This document shows, one piece after another, positions 1-14,673 of a stretch of DNA of 64,000 nucleotides. Position numbers and translations under genes: made by a program. Location: assembly GCA_029532415.1 (NCBI GenBank), contig JAQOTA010000053.1, forward strand, positions 992,001 through 1,056,000. The letters run 5' to 3'. The notes beneath the pieces were generated by a model. That model did not search any database and was not told the origin of the DNA. It saw nothing but the letters and a program-made list of their open reading frames with translations. How positions within the stretch are numbered: the stretch's first letter is position 1; each line of letters begins with the position of its first letter. This DNA is from Marasmius tenuissimus (taxonomy: Eukaryota; Basidiomycota; Agaricomycetes; Agaricales; Marasmiaceae).

Positions 1-2895
1 CGTCATTGGTGAGTGGACTATGACTTCAGTGAGTATCTACACTGTAAAAGGTCCCGTTTGATTCACCTGCTGACTGTGACTTCGATAGCGCAACATCACA
101 TTGTGATTCGCTCTTCCTCATAGGATGCGCCCTTTTCACTGTTATCGAAGGCATCCACCAGGTTTTGACATGGACAGGCGCCGGACTATGCCGAGAATGG
201 AAGACGGATTACAGATTGACATTACTCTCTTTTGTTGCATTGCAAAAATGGGAAATATACGAAGGCCAATGAATAGTCTAAGGCAATGTTGAGCTATAAT
301 CGTCGCCAATAGCTATTCAACAGGTAGGCGGTGTCCGTGCTACTTCCGAGAGAGCATCCCGATTGGCAGACTCTATATACTTGGTTTACTTCAGTCTCTC
401 GAATAGAATGGTTGCATGGAATTCACATGCTACTAACAGTGTCCAAAATCACAGAAGCAGGCCACCTAGAACTGTCGCTCTAAGGCCTAGAAAGTCCCGA
501 TAAGAATAAATAAGGTCATCCGCGCAAGTTCGTATAAGAATACATTCAACGGTGCCAATCACTCTGCATGCTCTTCAAAGTAAGTGACGGGTCGGGGACC
601 TGGAGTCGAGGCACTCACGTTGGGAGTACCAGGCTGACCGACGCTCTGATATGGGCTCAGACCAAGACAGTCGGCTACCGTAGCCATTTGATTGCTGCCT
701 TCAATTTCTGGACAACGCAAGGGAGCACCTGATACCTATGGAGTGCGATAGCTGTGAGTGACAGAGGAGTTCGACGTACAAAGCACGCTCAGACTCACGC
801 AGTAAAACCTGGAGTGGCGTGGGGAGGAAGTAAGGTTGGATCCGCCAATTCAGTGAGGGGAGTGCGGCGCGTACCGTAGGTCTCATGGTTCAAAGCGAGA
901 ATGGTTCTTGGACGCTGATTGATCCGGCTATTACAGTCGCGGAGGATTTGGTTCACGGGATGCCCAAGGGAGTTGGCACCAGCCCTGGTAAACAAATAGA
1001 GGAACGTTGAGCCACCGCAACGTGTCCGCATAATCCGCACACGACATACTCAAAATCCCACAGCACTAGAGCCTGACCCTCGGGCTCCAGAGACATCACG
1101 TTGTAGCTCCCGTAAGTTGTGTATGTAGAGTCAGCTTATCTGGATTGGGAACAAGGGAGGACTCACGAGGTCTCATAAACGCGAGCACTACGCCAATTAT
1201 TCGCTGGAGCGCGTCTACGCATAAATGTCAGTGGAACATGAGGAATGACATGCGGCGGCGAGTGGCAGTGGTCCTTACGTTCCACGCGCTGCATCTCATC
1301 CTGGACTGAGATGAAAAAGGCGTCAATGTCTCCATGAAGTGTTTAGCGGTGGGGACATATCTTGATCCTTAGTGGAGTTAGGTCAGCATGTCGCCAGGTG
1401 TGAGAGGCAACCTGGTGTCCCTGAGCGTAGACGTAGCGAACTCCAATCTTCCATATGATCTTGATTGTAGATGTATCTCCCTAGTGAAGGGGCTTTGTAT
1501 GTGAACGGCGCTCCCGAGGCCAAGGTGAATGTACTAGCGCGCGTTCCCGTCTGAGCCAATTTTGAGTGAGGTCGAACTTCGCGTCGAGCGATTATGAATC
1601 GTATGCCATGCAGCGAGAGCATTGTCAAGAGTGGCCACTAGAGGGAGTGGAGGTAGTCTTGAGCGGCGAGTCAGTGCCTGTCAAATCTCGTGGAAGGCGT
1701 GCGGGTTCCTGGCCGCGAGAGGGCGTATTGTTGTAAACGCCATCATTCCGATATTCATTCGACTGACTGACTTTGGTTAGAAGCTGAGCGACCATCAAGT
1801 ACGATGGCCGACACTCTCGAGAAGGGACTCGACACTTAGCCCCAACCTTGTACTACCATACTAGCCTTCACCTATCCCGGTTACTAATGCATGTTTCATT
1901 GCACCCATCCGAAGGAAGAATCCGCAGTGGCTATTTCTCGTCTTCATGGCTCTCTGCCTCCGTCTCAAAGAGTGCTCTGCGAGGTTGAGTGGTCCGATAG
2001 CCTTTAAAGAATTTTCAAGCTGAATCCCAATATGGAAATTTTGTCTGAAATGAGAAACAGACTTATCTATGTACTTGTTATTGAGTATTGAGTTTGAGTC
2101 GGTACTGTAGGCCCCGCTCTCTCCCCATTCTTCGATCATAGTAATTTGTCTCTGTGCTCCTAGTCGACAGGCTGGAAGGAGAGTGTCTGGGTAGCGCTGG
2201 CAGAACACTCGACCGGTGAGTCGGTGGAGCGTGTCGAATTCTCAGCGATTTCGACATCGTTCGTTGGTATGAATGCGGATCCGGTACAAGTATGAGAGTA
2301 CGTACCATTTACAACACAACCTAACAGCCTATCCCGGCCAAGCTACCAGGGCTTCTTCGCCGTGCGCCAATTAGAGAGTTGGAGTCCGACGGAGGAAGAG
2401 AGACAGTACCTTGGACGAACGATAGGCTCTCCTCGAAAGAGTGGCTTGGCCTCCAAACAAAAGCGCAAAATCCGAAGGAATCTGATATTCCTAAAGCTGG
2501 ACAACCAATCGGCAGAAGAAGTACGAAATCATGCATCTCATCGTGATTCGTGAGGCTGATCGTGGTTGGATTTAAGGAGCGACGTTATTTTAAGCGCTCG
2601 CGCCGCATGCCAAGTATCCTGACGTTCAGCTCTCCCGAGAGCCGAGTCCATTCATCGAGCGACCAGTAATTAAAGTGTGATTAGTATTAGTATTACAATA
2701 GACAACACGGATAGCAGACAGACGATCGCTCTTGGGTACATGAGATAGATTCAACACGCTAAATGCTAATAAATACAGTAGTGGAGAGAACATAACCTAG
2801 CGATACAATAGATGAGTTTGAGTATATGGATGCGTCATTAATATGCGTGAGTGTAAGAAAAGAAAAAAGTAAACGATAAAACGAGCGGATCTTTA
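1..2895. other. No recognisable gene
   Basis: Both strands contain only short open frames without family motifs or a plausible exon chain. GTGAGT-like donor strings occur, but I could not link them to conserved coding sequence. No tRNA, terminal inverted repeat or simple repeat stood out. It may be intergenic or decayed repeat DNA. Confidence 0.5.
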
Positions 2896-3990
2896 TCAAA
2901 AAGAGTCTGGTACGGAAACGCCATGCTTCCGAAGCCATGGCACAACGTCGCGAGGGTGAAACTTCCTTTGACTACAATCCACGATGAGCTTGGGCGCCAA
3001 AAGACGAACGTCCTGGACAGCTTCCTGCATCGTAAGACCCATTGAGGAGCAAACCTGGTACCAGGTCTTCACGACCTCGACCATTTCCGTCGTGGAAGTG
3101 GCAGTCGTTGCGGGAATCATGACTTTGACGTCGGGGCTGTCGAACTCGATGAGACATGGTCTTCCAAACGACTATGAGAGTGACTTGCCGAGGAGAATCA
3201 TCCTCTGCGCGACGGACACTCTGATCGTATTTGGCCAACTCGGGGATCAACAACGCCCATTCTTCTGGGGTGAGTCCCTTGATGAGAGCATCGATATCGG
3301 TAAGGCCGCATTTCTGAGCCTTCATCATGACTTCGACGAGTTTCTGTTTCTGATCTTCGGAGTGGTCTCTGTCTCAGAGCAAACAATCGTCAGCTGTGCT
3401 GCTTGGGGTTGGAGGCAACTGAAAAACGCACACATCCGGATTCTCCTTGTTGCCAGCGAGCCGTACCTTCTTCGTGTCTGGGAGGGATGCAGCGCTGCTG
3501 CGTCGACGCTTGGCTGCGCGTAGATCTCTCACTGAAGATGGGACCGATCCTGCGGTTACGGTGGCTCGAAGAGCTAACTCTTCGGTAGGCTGACCTTCGT
3601 CTGCCTCCTCGAGTAGCTGTGCGGTGGGAACATCCGGCTGGGGAGGTTCCAAATCTTCCCCGTCTCCCTCTTTCCTCTCGACGAGCCCTTCCAATGACAG
3701 GATTTCTTCGACGTCCGCCAGCGGTGCATCGTGGTCGGCCTCACAGAGGGGGTCGTTATTCCTGTGGATGAACAGGTAGTGGTCAGTCAGCGATTCGAAA
3801 GCACGAAAGGAGAGAGTGAAAAGGTAAGGATATCATTGTCTAAGAGAACAACAAGAACGAACTTGCCCCTGGGAGCAAACAACAAGTCGATGACTCACAT
3901 ATGCGGCTCTCTGCAGTCCCAATTGTCGTAGTCAGGAGCGTCACGGACTGAAGGATGATCCAGATACTGGGCGTATTCACCAAGTAACAT
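2896..3990 (-). CDS. Unknown protein, about 280 aa, four exons
   Basis: I do not recognise this gene. A consistent chain is complement(2896..3136, 3189..3368, 3432..3761, 3899..3990), 843 nt or 280 aa, with all phases closing. The start is the ATG at 3990. Intron 2 uses donor GTGCGT and removes an in-frame TGA at about 3374. Intron 3 (52 nt) appears to use a GC donor (GCAAGT), because the nearby GT does not keep phase. The N-terminal half is acidic and probably disordered. A basic stretch (AAKRRRSS, then KKVRL) looks like a nuclear localisation signal. The C-terminal half is predicted helical, with segments such as LTPEEWALLIPEL and MVEVVKTWYQVC and a closing VVPWLRKHG. A nuclear role is only an inference from the basic patch. 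Confidence 0.55.
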
Positions 3991-5949
3991 GACGGAGAAC
4001 GAAGAAAAAGATGCCAGTGGAGAGAAAATGCTCGCGCCTTAAAAGGCGCGTCTAATATCCAGAATGGTAAGAGAGACAATGGATTTTGTCGATGCATGGG
4101 CCTTTGGTGGCCTGCCCCGGGTTCCCTTAATGGGAAAACAATCGAGCTTTCCTTACACCTCTGTGTTCGCATCTGGGCAAACAATACAGTTACTATTGTC
4201 CGACATTCTGAGATGGAGGCAATAGAAGGACCTATGTGGGGTGTTTGGCTCCTTTTCCGTATATTTTTGTGTAAGAAACAAGTTCACGCCCTCGGAAGAC
4301 AAATTCAAAAGGCTGGAAATTGGCGAATCATCGACTTGTAAGCTGGCTCGTGTCTGAACAGGTGTCGCTCGTCGAAATTCAGTGCCTTTGCTGAACTAGA
4401 CCATCGGGAAAGACGGTCAACCTTGAGCGTGTACAGGCAGTAAAAACTTGCGATGGGGCTGGTTGTTTGAGAATTGCGGTCAAATTTATCCAAGTTCTCT
4501 TGAAGATGGATCGCGTTGCGTGGCTAATTCCAGAATTCTCGGCAACAAACAGGCCAGTTGCGGTGATGTCCAACTAAAAAAATATGAACCACATGCGTCG
4601 TAGTAATGCGAGATATCTGAGCGCACTAGCTGTCACTTCAAGCTTATGACTCACCTGAGATTTCCTTACCTCTCAACAGTTCTCCCGAAGGGATGGCCTC
4701 CTTCCACTAGGCCGCGCCCTTATTCGACGGGTGCATTTGGTCGACTTGTTTGTGCTATTTTCTGGAATAATCCGAGTAAATGACAACGGTATGGTAGCTA
4801 ATCAGGACAAGTCTTCAGTGCAACTTACGTTGATCTAAAAAAGAGAACGACTGGAAGGCTTACATTTCCGACGGTATCGCATTGACCTTATCAGCCTCTA
4901 AAACGACGTTTGCTTCAAGCATTGACCCTTGAGTTTAAACCTCTCAATCCGAGCACTGAACAAGCGGTGACACGAAATCAAGCAAGCCTTGTTGTGCTTT
5001 GACCGCGATAATCCTCTGAACGGTGAATAATTATCCTTCGTGCCACGTAGTTGAGGATTCCAGATGTTTCGAGAGGCGCTTGAGGCTGTACGAAAGAGAA
5101 GGCAGGACGGACCTTGGGCCAGGTCATGGAACAGAGTCAATGGAAGTGGGGACCTACAAACATACACAAGCGCGTGGACTTGCTGACGAAATAAAAATTC
5201 TCACGCTCCCTCTCTTCCTCCCTTCAAGTTCTTGTGAACGATGCCTTAGATTCATTCGCCGTGAATACTCTCTCTCTCTCTTCATCTTCTTCACTTTCAG
5301 ATGATTCGACTTTCGCAGGACTTGTCCAATGGCCTTATGGTTAACTTGGGCTTAGCTCTTGAACGGAAAAGAAGTCGAAGCTGGTGAGTGACTATGCTCT
5401 TCAACGTGGACAGAAAACGCTCCAGCACAAGGAGCCTTTTACTCAAGCTGACCCCTCATGTGCGGTGCCCTACAGTCAAGGGAACCGTACTGACGGGGTT
5501 CCTCGTTAATGCCTGGCGCGTTTGTGAATCTCCTTGATAGTCCCTTGATTGTGCTCATAGCATACGACATGCAGATTCGGATAGGGAGGGCGCTGATAAG
5601 AGCTCTGGGATCAAGCGGCCCACTTTTATAAAGAAATTCCGATTTACACGTAAGGAGAAGGTCCTGAGGTCCGAAGACGTAGCTTCGTTGGCGGTTCTAT
5701 ACTGGAATTCGATGAGGTATGATGAGGTATGAAGTTTGAGCTGTCTCTGCAGGCATTTCGACGACTGAATTGAGTTTTTCCTGGTGCCTCATGAAGTCAG
5801 AAATTTTAGGCGCAGATCTGTAGTCCCTCTACTCGTTCTGTACCTAGCAATGAAGCACAATATACACAACGGTTGCACGACAAAACCCTAATTCAGTGGT
5901 GAGCTAAATTCTCAGCGGTCAAGCCGACTATCTGCTCGCCGTTGTCGGT
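3991..5949. other. Intergenic, no gene recognised
   Basis: No frame shows family similarity or a convincing exon chain. Two features are visible: a CT-rich run around 5268-5300, and a perfect 10-bp tandem repeat (GATGAGGTAT twice) at about 5711-5731. Confidence 0.5.
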
Positions 5950-7310
5950 CTACTTAGATTCTATGGCCCGTATAATCCGTGTTATGCCCTCTTCTACCGA
6001 CTCCCTGGGCTGAGAGAACACTAATCTGAACCATCCTGGCTCCTCCGCTCCCGCCGCTTCTCCTTCCACAAGAAACACCTTCTCGGCCATCAGCTTCTTG
6101 AATAAGAACTTCGATTCCTTCAGTTTATCCGCGTCCTCTGGATGCTTTTCCCGCCACGCCTTCCCCAGATTGATCCACAAGAAGAACGTTGCGTTGACAC
6201 CCTCGTTATACTCGATCCCATGTTCCTTTAACCTCTCGGCAGCGTGCTTATGCGCTTCAGAGAGTCTCTTCTGATTCTGGCGAACATAATCTTCGACAAA
6301 CTTACCGTCGCCGAGAATCTGGGATACCGCATTTTCCGCCAGCGAAGAGGGACTAGAGTAAAGCCCGCACGTCTTGCACGCGCTTAAGAAATCCGTATTC
6401 GCCTGTGAGACCAACACCCCCAGTCTAATCCCATTCGCTCCGAAATCCTTCGACATCCCCCATAGCACATGAACGAGACTTGCGTCGATGATGCCGGTAG
6501 TATCGATACTCAACGCCGATTCAAACCCTTCCGGTCGCTTCTCCAGAACATCGATTTTGTTCTCCCAGACCGAAAGCGCGTATATCTCATCGCTGAGGAG
6601 ATGGATCTGATGCTTCTGGCAGAACCGCATCAACCCTACAATCACCTCTCTCGAATAGCACCTCCCAAGCGGGTTGTGGGGGTGGCACAGTACCAGCGCT
6701 CGAATCTTCACGCCCTCCTTTTCCGACTTCTTCAAAGCCTCCTCGTACTTTTCGATGGCACCTATGCCGAACGGGTTGGTCGCGCCAAAGGAAACCGGAA
6801 CCACGTTCACGCCCGTGCGCAGACCAATATCCGAGATGAAGGTACGATAGTAGGGCCGGCCCAGCAAGATGCCGTCTCCCGGATTCGCGAGAGCCCAGGA
6901 AGAATGCTCTACCGCCGAACTCACACCGTTCGTCACCATGATATGCTCCTTTCTGACCTCGTATACGGGGTTAAAGAACTTGTTGAAGAATCGGGCCAGG
7001 GTATCGACGACCTGCTTCGAACCAGACGGACCATCGCCGTAGGTGAAACCGGTGGTTGAGATGGTGTTTCTAGAGTTCAGGAAGCGGGCTAGTTCTTCGT
7101 GCATGAGCGCGTTCTCGGCTACACCAAGAGAGATGAAGCCATCTGGATTCGTATGGGGGTGGTGAAGATTGGATATCACTTGCCAGATGATCTAATCGTC
7201 ATGCAGCTGCATTGTTAGATGCCTCGGAACGGGGAGAAGGAGAAACATACGTTCTCGCCAGAGTTCGGGTCTGACGCTCCAACACCGCGAGTTGAAAGAA
7301 ATGGTGGCAT
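5950..7310 (-). CDS. ACC-synthase-like PLP-dependent aminotransferase (fold type I, class I/II)
   Basis: Two exons, complement(5950..7191, 7251..7310), give 433 aa. The 60-nt first exon starts at the ATG at 7310, and a GTATGT donor joins it in phase 0 to a segment beginning IIWQVISN. Class I/II aminotransferase landmarks appear in order: FTYGDGPSGSKQ (substrate and cofactor loop), CHPHNPLGRC (the NPLG Asn that contacts PLP), SDEIYA (Asp to the pyridine nitrogen) and WGMSKDFGANGIRLG, whose Lys should form the internal aldimine. The family includes plant 1-aminocyclopropane-1-carboxylate synthase and many fungal aminotransferases whose substrates are unknown. The motifs therefore support the fold and cofactor but not ethylene-precursor synthesis. 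No targeting signal is evident, so it is probably cytosolic. Confidence 0.9.
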
Positions 7311-8669
7311 CTCTTATCGGAAAATGGGTGTTCAAACGTTTGCAAGTTGGGATGTGGTAAAGGTAGATGAAATCAACGACTGGCTTGGGGTGTTGGTGGT
7401 AGCTCTTGGGGAAGCTGGGGAAATTACCGATCGATCGTGTTGCTGGTGGAATTTCAAATACTGTGTTTTCATTCTCACGTCGAGTCAGACCATCGCATGG
7501 TCGGTAGCGTCAGAGCCTGTCCTCTTCTGCCCTCCGGTACGCATCGGATATCCTGTCGTCATGCAAAGTTACTGACGGAGCATTCCGTCTCGCTACCACT
7601 GGGGGTTAACGCTGGGATGACGACTCATCATCTGACATCGACAGGCCGCAAAGCCCATGATGCCCATTCCTCAAATATATTAAACCATCCTCTAACCCAA
7701 CGCTGGACCTACCAGCTGATGCCAACTCTTGTCTGTTCTTATGAATCGAATTGATATCAAGTCTTGAGACCATCCGCACTTCCCCGCACGAGCCTAACAA
7801 AGGAAGGAAGACGCAAGGTACGTTTTCTCTCTGAGGCCCGAGTACTCTATACACAAAATGTATCGTTGGCCAGCGCGCGAATACATATATACATGATATC
7901 ATCAGCGATACTCACTGTCAGAGCTTATCTCAACTTTCTTAACACTGAAGACCATTTGTTCGGACTCGACGCGTCTGGGATTCAAGGGTTCGACCCAGTC
8001 GAGACACCTAAAACTTACTTTTTCACCTGTCCCTGTTGCCCTTCTAGTGATCAACAGTCCAGTAGTATACTTACCTCGGAGTTTTGCGACATGACGGGGT
8101 AGCAAGTTGACCGTTTTCTCCGGCAACAAGCTTCCCCCGAACAAAGGTAGACCGGGCGGTATCTGCCTCGATTCATGGACACACAAGCCCGTATAACCAT
8201 ATAATAGCACCTCCTTCCATCGACGGATCAAGAAACCTGCCCTCCAACCCTCTAACTTCTTCTCAGATTCGGGGAGTCTTCCACTCCGGCCTGCCTCCGC
8301 GATCCTAATACTTCGATAGGGCAACCGGGTCAGACGGACAACCGTATCACGGTCGCAATAAATACCAGATTAGGGACGTCTCTGCGGACAAGCGTCGAAG
8401 AAGATTGAAGAGCGCTCAGCACCGAGGTCATCGAAGCCTTGCTAGCGGCCTTTTAATGCTTATGATCTCAAGGCCATGGCCTCCAAGATATGCATGCTGC
8501 ATGAAGATGAATACAAACCGACATAGTACACAATATGGTACAATAAGTACGTAGGATAGCATAGGTAATAGAGAGAGGAAGGCCTGATGAAACCACGGTG
8601 CCGCGATGAGAATGAGTCTGAATGAGTTTGCACTCGGTCCCGACAAACATGACTCGCAATGACGAGAGT
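7311..8669. other. Intergenic, with one unassigned open frame (7902..8324, -)
   Basis: No gene is recognised. The minus strand is open for 140 codons at 8324..7902, but it has no ATG near its start and no recognisable domain. It contains a good donor (GTAAGT at about 8073) followed by a possible 3n intron. This could be an orphan exon or chance. Confidence 0.35.
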
Positions 8670-9161
<492 letters not shown>

Positions 9162-9866
9162 GTTGTAGTTATTGAGAGAAGGGTGGTGTGTTGTTGAGGG
9201 AGGTGGTGGTAGTTCTTGATCAACGTCGCGTTTATTTGTTCCAGCTTGGTCCAATCTTGAAGTCACGTCGCGTTTGTTTGCTCAAATTTGTAGCACAAGG
9301 CCCGTGCGTCGATTCGACTCTTCTGGCTTGTCTTCATGTTGACTTCAGTACTTCAGTCCTGGTCACTGTGAAATATTCGAACGGCTCAAATCGATAAACT
9401 GAAGCTTTTCTGGCTGTGATATCTTACTTGCGGAACTCATTGGAATTCTAGCACGGACTTGGGTCTGCGGTTTCTCACAATTCGGAACTGCGTACTACCC
9501 CCGAGACTCAAGGCAATAGGAACCCTGCAAAGGTCCAAGGTTACGACCGATAGATGTCGATGGCATTCCAATTATCAGGCACACGAAACCCGGCGAAAGA
9601 GCTCTCGACTTGTCGATGGAGCCAGTTCAAAACACCCAGAATCTGGAGTCTGGTTCCAGACCAGTATTCGACTCATTTAGGCGCCATGAACAATCCAAGT
9701 TCTCTCATACGGCGGCAGCCACTACCATATCCGGGACCATCAATCTCATTGATGACTGAAATCAAGGAGTTATCGCACCGCTTTCCCCCCTGCAGGAACG
9801 GGCAGAAACCTAGACTTCGGAAACGGGCTCGTTCGACCATCCGTATCCATCCGTTCGAAAATGGCC
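9162..9866. other. Intergenic between divergent H4 and protoglobin genes
   Basis: This stretch carries the upstream regions of both divergent genes. Apart from the TATA element listed separately, I see no gene or repeat. Confidence 0.5.
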
Positions 9867-9873
9867 TATAAAT
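9867..9873 (+). promoter_or_regulatory. TATA box of the protoglobin gene
   Basis: TATAAAT lies 67 bp upstream of the start codon, inside a near-palindrome, TGGCCTATAAATGGCCA. Position and sequence fit a core promoter. The flanking GGCC arms could be chance or a protein-binding site. Confidence 0.55.
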
Positions 9874-9933
9874 GGCCAAGCTACTATGCTTGTCGCATCA
9901 ATTGATTTGCCTTCCTCATACTCCTAGTGTCCA

Positions 9934-10986
9934 ATGTCATCCACTGATACTCTAATCGACAACCAGCTACCCTCACCGTCTCTCGGCACGGGTTGTCCTT
10001 TCAAAGCAGAACAAGCACACACATCTACCTCCACGATACATGCCTCAAATAACAGAGCCACTCCGCCTCCAGCATCGGACTCGGGATCTGAAGACTCTTA
10101 TGATCCTACGCCTGAGAAGAAGGGGTGTCCTGTAGTGATGTGCCAGGAGATTGACGAGAGGTTGCTCCGAAAGCACCTACCGACACGAATTGCTTACCTT
10201 ACGGACTTTCTCAACTTCGGAATGGAAGATGCGGAGGCAATATTAGAGGTTTCGCCGATGATTCATGACGTGATACCTGATTTAGTGGACGGGATGTACG
10301 AAAAGGTGCGTTTGTGACCGTGTTGGACCTTCTCGAATCCGACTGACTAAACGGCTGCACTCTCCAGCTGTTCGAATTCGATGTTACAAAAAAAGTTTTC
10401 TTGCAACGAAATCAAGGCTTTGCTGGCGACCTCCCGAAGCGATTGGAGGACCTCACGCTTGATAGTCCCCAGCTCGTATTTCGCAAGGTATTGACCTCTT
10501 TCTAGAACGCGTCGACCATATACAAACCTTAATGTCCAGGTCTTCATGAAATCCTGGGCCCGCCGAGTCTTAACCGCCGACTACACATCGGATGTTACCT
10601 GGGCCTACATGGACAAGGTCGGGATCATGCATACAGGTGCATCGCCATTCAAACACCAGCAGGCGTTGGGGATTCCTCCACTCAATGTTCCTTGTAAGGA
10701 GCATCGACATCTTCTACCTCTGAATCGCGCACTCACACTTTGTTAGATCGGGATTGTGCGTTGATGCTGGGCCATGTACTCGAAGTACTCCAGACCGCAG
10801 TATTTTCGATACCAGAATCGAAGCTTTCGTTACAAAAGAGGATCACTGCTGTTAATGCGATAAATAAGGTGCGTCAGTATTTCTTTGGTCTTCCCCCATG
10901 TAAATTGGCATTGACGCATGCTACTCCGTTTATAGGTCATCTGGATTCAGAACGACTTGTTTTCACGACACTACATCAAGGAGTAG
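9934..10986 (+). CDS. Protoglobin / globin-sensor domain protein
   Basis: Five exons (9934..10305, 10368..10487, 10540..10693, 10747..10868, 10936..10986) total 819 nt, 272 aa, with all phases closing. After a Ser/Pro/Thr-rich N-terminus of about 65 residues comes the conserved fungal protoglobin region: RLLRKHLPTRIAYLTDFL, then DLPKRLEDLTLDSPQL, then WAYMDKVGIMHTG, whose His is the likely proximal haem ligand, and a C-terminal VIWIQNDLFSRHYI. The Protoglobin family (PF11563) binds haem and gaseous ligands in archaea and in globin-coupled sensors. The fungal members are mostly uncharacterised stand-alone proteins. No output domain is fused here, so gas binding or sensing is an inference. The gene is transcribed divergently from histone H4 and has a TATA box 67 bp upstream. 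Confidence 0.85.
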
Positions 10987-11143
10987 ATTGCATGCCTCAT
11001 CCCGCTACTATGTTTCACTATCTTCTATATGTCGGTCTAACTGTAGTACATATAATACATCGCACTCCCATCGCTATTAGGGGGAGCAAGCGTTCTTAAT
11101 AATACTTATTCCTCGGGATTTACGTATGCTATACACCAGCCGG

Positions 11144-12891
11144 TCAATAGGACGGTTTGACTGAGATTTTGAGGGCACCTAAATCGGTCCTCAGATCATC
11201 TCTCTCGTTCCTGTTGACTCGTATCCAATGCCTGTCACGCTGCTCCCGCAATACCCATCGGGCAGGATACCCGAAAGTCCTGCGATTCGGTTCCCCAATA
11301 AACAGTGTCAGTTCCTCCAATCGTGTGCCCCGGACGGCCTGCCAAATGTCTCTGGCAAACTCCTCATCAACTTTTGTGTAAATCTTCTTATACCAATCTT
11401 CCTCGGCTGCCGTCGTATTGCGATGGTCCTGCCAGAAGTTGTTGTAGTGAATGCCGAGGTCGTAGTGGAGGACCAGACTTCGGAGGTTGCGGAAGGAAGA
11501 TATGGTTGCGTATATCCTGGCTTCGTTTTCCGCCGGCACCGGCGTGCGATTGAGATCGATCTCAAGGTGCTCGAGATGAGGTCCCAAGGAACGAACGAGG
11601 TCCATGTCGCCTCGTATCTGTGCAGGCCGCGGTCCCTGGGTAGTTTCCACCTGATGAAGAGACAGCGAGCGCAGGTGTCTTCCATGACGGAACAAGACCG
11701 TGAGAAGGTCGATGTATCCGTGGAAGTTGACGATGCAGAGAGACTCTAGCAGAGGACAGGAAGAGAGAAAACTCCACAAGGCCGATCTATATCGCTGGTC
11801 GTACTCCTCACGGCGTCGGCGATCAACGTCGACTTTGAATGATAGGTGCTTCAAGCCACTGAAGGCCGCAGTTTCCAGGGCATAGTCCATCCATATCACA
11901 TCATAAACACAGCCCAGGTCCAAAGTCTCGACATTGCGGAGGTTGATGAATGATTCCCACTGTCGAATGTTACCAACGTCCAACCCAGTCCACTTGATCT
12001 TCTTCAGTTTGTCCTTGTACCGTGGGATAGACACCCTGAATCGTTTGCTCTCCTGTGCCTGTTCCTCACGCTGCTCGAGGGTGAGAGCGTACATCGTGCA
12101 GCCCCCAGGAGGCAGCCTCTCATACCTAACAGTCTCTAGATTCGGCGCCAATCCTAATATACGTTCGAATGCAGCGACGTTCAAATCCAAGTGAGGTCCT
12201 CCGGTCCCGAAGGTGGCCTCTATACTCCGTAAACAGGGGGAATGTCCCAGCGCCTCTTCGTGCGCATCCCCAACCTTGACATCGGAGCGTATTCGAGTCC
12301 AGTTCTTGACATGTAGCCGACAGGAAGGATGCCTTCGCTCCAATGATTTGAGGAGGACAAGGGGCACCCGTTCGGTACAGTCAAACACCAACTCTTGAAG
12401 GTTGACGACACGAGTCAATAACTCGACGAAGGGACCCCATCTATTCTGGATGGCCTCCTCGGAAGGCACGACTGGCTGGTTAGCAGCGATTCTGCGTTGC
12501 CGTGTAGTCTCATCCTCTACACCCCAGGTAACATAGCTTGAATGCACGACAACTCTCCGAACCCCCAACCAAATGACAGAATCTTCAGGGAGACGCAAGA
12601 GCGACGCAATCCGCTGCAGACTTCGTGTATCTGGCATCCGATCATCCAGCGGTCTGGGGTGTTCGTGAGTGCTGAAGTTGAATACCAATTCCCGGTATAC
12701 AAAGGGTAACGCTGCGCTAGACACGCGCTTGCTGACCCGCAGAAGTGAGAAGATTGTGTGCCTCGAGGAGTCATGAATCTACGATTCGGGTGTGTATGAG
12801 GGTTTCGTCTTTGGGAAGATCTGAAGCTCGGACTCACTAGTTCGAAAATTTCTGCAAGTAGCTCAGAGCTCAACGATTCGAAGTCGAACAT
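11144..12891 (-). CDS. F-box protein (basidiomycete expanded family)
   Basis: Two exons, complement(11144..12778, 12838..12891), give about 562 aa. The N-terminus has a typical F-box pattern: exon 1 encodes MFDFESLSSELLAEIFEL. Exon 2 continues with a helix around IFSLLRVSKRV and then AALPFVYRELVF. The remaining 450 residues show irregular leucine-rich spacing (for example VVNLQELVFDC, LEHLEIDL, LRSLVLHY), typical of degenerate LRR substrate-recognition regions in mushroom F-box proteins. It would act as the substrate adaptor of an SCF ubiquitin ligase through Skp1; the target is unknown. These genes form very large families in agaricomycetes. The start at 12891 is the first ATG before the F-box. 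Confidence 0.8.
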
Positions 12892-14471
<1,580 letters not shown>

Positions 14472-14673
14472 ATTAGATAGATACAAGTATTAACTTCAAG
14501 TAAAAGGAAGAGTAGTACACAACAAGAGTTGAGAGGGATGGTGGTGGTAGGAGGTCAAGAGAGTCAACGGCGCGGGTTCAATCAACGCGCACCGTATTTA
14601 TTGTAAACTGTTTGGTCAGCACGTGACTAGCGCGTCACGTAGATCACGTTACTACCCTTCCGTTTACCGCCCC
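14472..14673. promoter_or_regulatory. Short bidirectional promoter region between H2A and ATP10
   Basis: Only 202 bp separate the divergent start codons of H2A (-) and ATP10 (+), so both promoters must lie here or overlap the neighbouring 5' UTR. No clear TATA box is seen. The short AT-rich run GTATTTATTGTAA at about 14592 is the best candidate element. Confidence 0.5.

Noticed and set aside
3374..3376. In-frame TGA in the unknown gene, possibly readthrough or selenocysteine
   Set aside because: A 63-nt GTGCGT...ACAG intron (3369..3431) with a CTGAC branch-like site removes it and keeps the frame.
7988..8003. GGTTCGACCC as a tRNA B box
   Set aside because: No matching A box, acceptor stem or anticodon arm could be folded around it.
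14623..14673. Longer N-terminus for ATP10
   Set aside because: The extension begins with GTG and lies in the shared promoter region; the ATG at 14674 gives a good mitochondrial presequence.
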